In this document: piece after piece, positions 63,113 to 64,000 of the stretch | Layout of the letters: each line of letters begins with the position of its first letter | Numbering within the stretch: the first letter of the stretch is position 1 | Assembly (NCBI GenBank): GCA_018340805.1 | Contig: JACMZG010000008.1 | Location: 24,724,861-24,788,860, forward strand | DNA from: Microvelia longipes | Taxonomy: Eukaryota > Arthropoda > Insecta > Hemiptera > Veliidae | DNA length: 64,000 bases | Direction of reading: 5' to 3' | The notes under the pieces: model-generated | Seen by the model: only the letters and a program-made list of their open reading frames with translations | Told to the model about the DNA's origin: nothing | Database searches by the model: none | Position numbers and translations under genes: made by a program

Positions 63113-63296
63113 TAATTCTATTGGTTTGTCTTCTTGAATTTGGAGTAAGGTCCTATAAAATAGTTACCCTCACTGGGTTTTGTGTTTTAGACAAGTCTAA
63201 CTCATAATTCTATTGGTTTGCCATCTTGAATTTGGAGTAAGGTCAAATAGAATAGTGACCCTCACTGGGTTTTGTGTTTTAGACAAGTCTAACTCT
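63113..63296 (+). promoter_or_regulatory. 92-bp tandem duplication, likely NFRKB promoter
   Basis: Two units, 63113-63204 and 63205-63296, both start TAATTCTATTGGTTTG and contain TTGAATTTGGAGTAAGGTC, CCCTCACTGGGTTTTGTG and TTTTAGACAAGTCTAACTC. A partial third start lies at 63085-63112, where ATTGGTTTGCCAAT forms an inverted pair of CCAAT boxes. Each unit therefore carries a reversed CCAAT box (ATTGG). The site is about 200-400 bases before the first coding exon of NFRKB and may drive both directions. Confidence 0.55.
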
Positions 63297-63504
63297 AAAT
63301 GTCAGGGCATGATAGCCACAGAAAACTTCAAGACATTTTTAGAAACACTTTATCAATCAAATATTTTTTCTAAAAGTCACTGCGGCATTTTTATTGGCCG
63401 TGTTGGATATATCCAAAATTTTTTTTAACTTTTGGTGTGTCTTGGTATTTTGTTTTACATGCTATGTTTTTTTTTCTTTCAGGATAAAAATATATAAGAT
63501 TAAA

Positions 63505-63741
63505 ATGGATGATCAAGAACTAGATGGCAGTGGCTGGGTAGGAGGCTGGTCAAGTACTGAATCTGATGATGAGAGTGTCTATTCCGATGATTCCTCTGCT
63601 TGTCCTATGGAAACTGTCAATGCTGGAGGGGAGTGCTTTCTATTGCCTCAAGAAATGTGTGATAAATCTAACATATTTAAAGATATTTTATCCATGGACA
63701 CTTGGAAATCATTTTCAGAAGAACAAAGGCAACATCTAAAG
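63505..63741 (+). CDS. Nfrkb: NFRKB (INO80 complex subunit), first coding exon, partial
   Basis: After an acceptor at 63481-63482 (CTTTCAG) and a short 5' leader, 79 codons run from ATG (MDDQELDGSGW) to a GT donor after CAACATCTAAAG. An acidic, Ser-rich start is followed by LPQEMCDKSNIF and LSMDTWKSFSEEQRQHLK, which aligns with human NFRKB (LPEDLLEDPEIF ... LSTWQEVLSDSQREHLQ). This is the first part of the conserved N-terminal DEUBAD-type domain. Known role: nuclear subunit of the INO80 chromatin remodeller that holds the deubiquitinase UCH37/UCHL5 inactive. The frame runs past the donor into intron sequence, so the longer open frame to 63885 is not the true protein. The next exon was not identified with confidence before the window ends; the rest of the gene lies beyond. 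Confidence 0.88.
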
Positions 63742-64000
63742 GTTCGTTTTATTTTCATTGTTATATTAACATTAATTCTTTTTTTATCAGTTAATTTTTA
63801 TCAGAAAATGATGCTTATGAAGTTGATCAGTGCTTATGATAACAAAAGTGGAGTGGGGGGATCAATTGCTAGGTATCTTGTGTAAAGAAATATATATCTT
63901 AACAAAAGTTGTTTTTTTTAATTTCAGTCACTTTATTTTCATTATGTCTATGGGCCAATGTGAAAAACATTTGTGTCCCTAGAAAAATGATCCAGCTTGT

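Noticed and set aside
63742..63885. Extension of the NFRKB first coding exon to a hydrophobic C terminus
   Set aside because: NFRKB similarity stops at the GT donor after CATCTAAAG; the hydrophobic tail is intron read-through.
63928..64000. Second NFRKB exon after the TTTCAG at 63922-63927
   Set aside because: The frame required by the previous exon hits a TGA after 11 codons and has no similarity to the expected FLPxFPE text.

Overview
The window is nuclear DNA of an arthropod, very probably an insect. It is AT-rich, its genes are split by GT-AG introns of a few hundred bases to about 10 kb, and it is dense in DNA-transposon relics and microsatellites. There is no sign of operons, CRISPR arrays or a complete RNA gene. 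The order cannot be fixed from sequence alone. I assembled spliced models by hand from reading frame, splice sites and intron phase; every junction inside the three conserved or Cys-rich models given below keeps frame.

Layout: (1) 3.7-10.5 kb, plus strand: a complete five-exon KCMF1-type E3 ligase gene. (2) 11.7-26.3 kb, minus strand: two tandem copies of a Cys-rich gene (copies 1 and 2) made by a segmental duplication, with an extra C-terminal exon (11.76-12.27 kb) and its decayed counterpart (18.68-18.96 kb). (3) 31.1-38.3 kb, plus strand: a complete seven-exon tubulin cofactor E-like (Tbcel) gene. (4) 44.1-59.2 kb, minus strand: a third, longer Cys-rich paralog (copy 3). (5) 63.5 kb to the edge, plus strand: the first coding exon of NFRKB, an INO80-complex subunit.

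The largest unexplained object is a 7.7-kb DNA transposon (48,782-56,475) in an intron of copy 3. It has 15-bp perfect terminal inverted repeats, a 5-bp target duplication, a different subterminal tandem array at each end (about 121 bp and about 190 bp periods), and remnants of coding exons, one with two frameshifts. Other mobile DNA includes a 1.17-kb hAT-type element with an 8-bp target duplication, three copies of a 310-320 bp MITE with 8-bp target duplications, several foldback elements, a 212-bp near-perfect palindrome, and a widely dispersed repeat that carries a 5S-rRNA-like segment.

Functionally, KCMF1 (ubiquitin ligation), Tbcel (tubulin turnover) and NFRKB (chromatin remodelling) are ordinary conserved genes. 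The Cys-rich proteins resemble fast-evolving insect proteins that I associate from memory with testis expression (possibly the Drosophila DUF1431 group). Drosophila Tbcel (mulet) is known for a role in sperm individualisation, so a shared male-germline setting is possible but is inference only.
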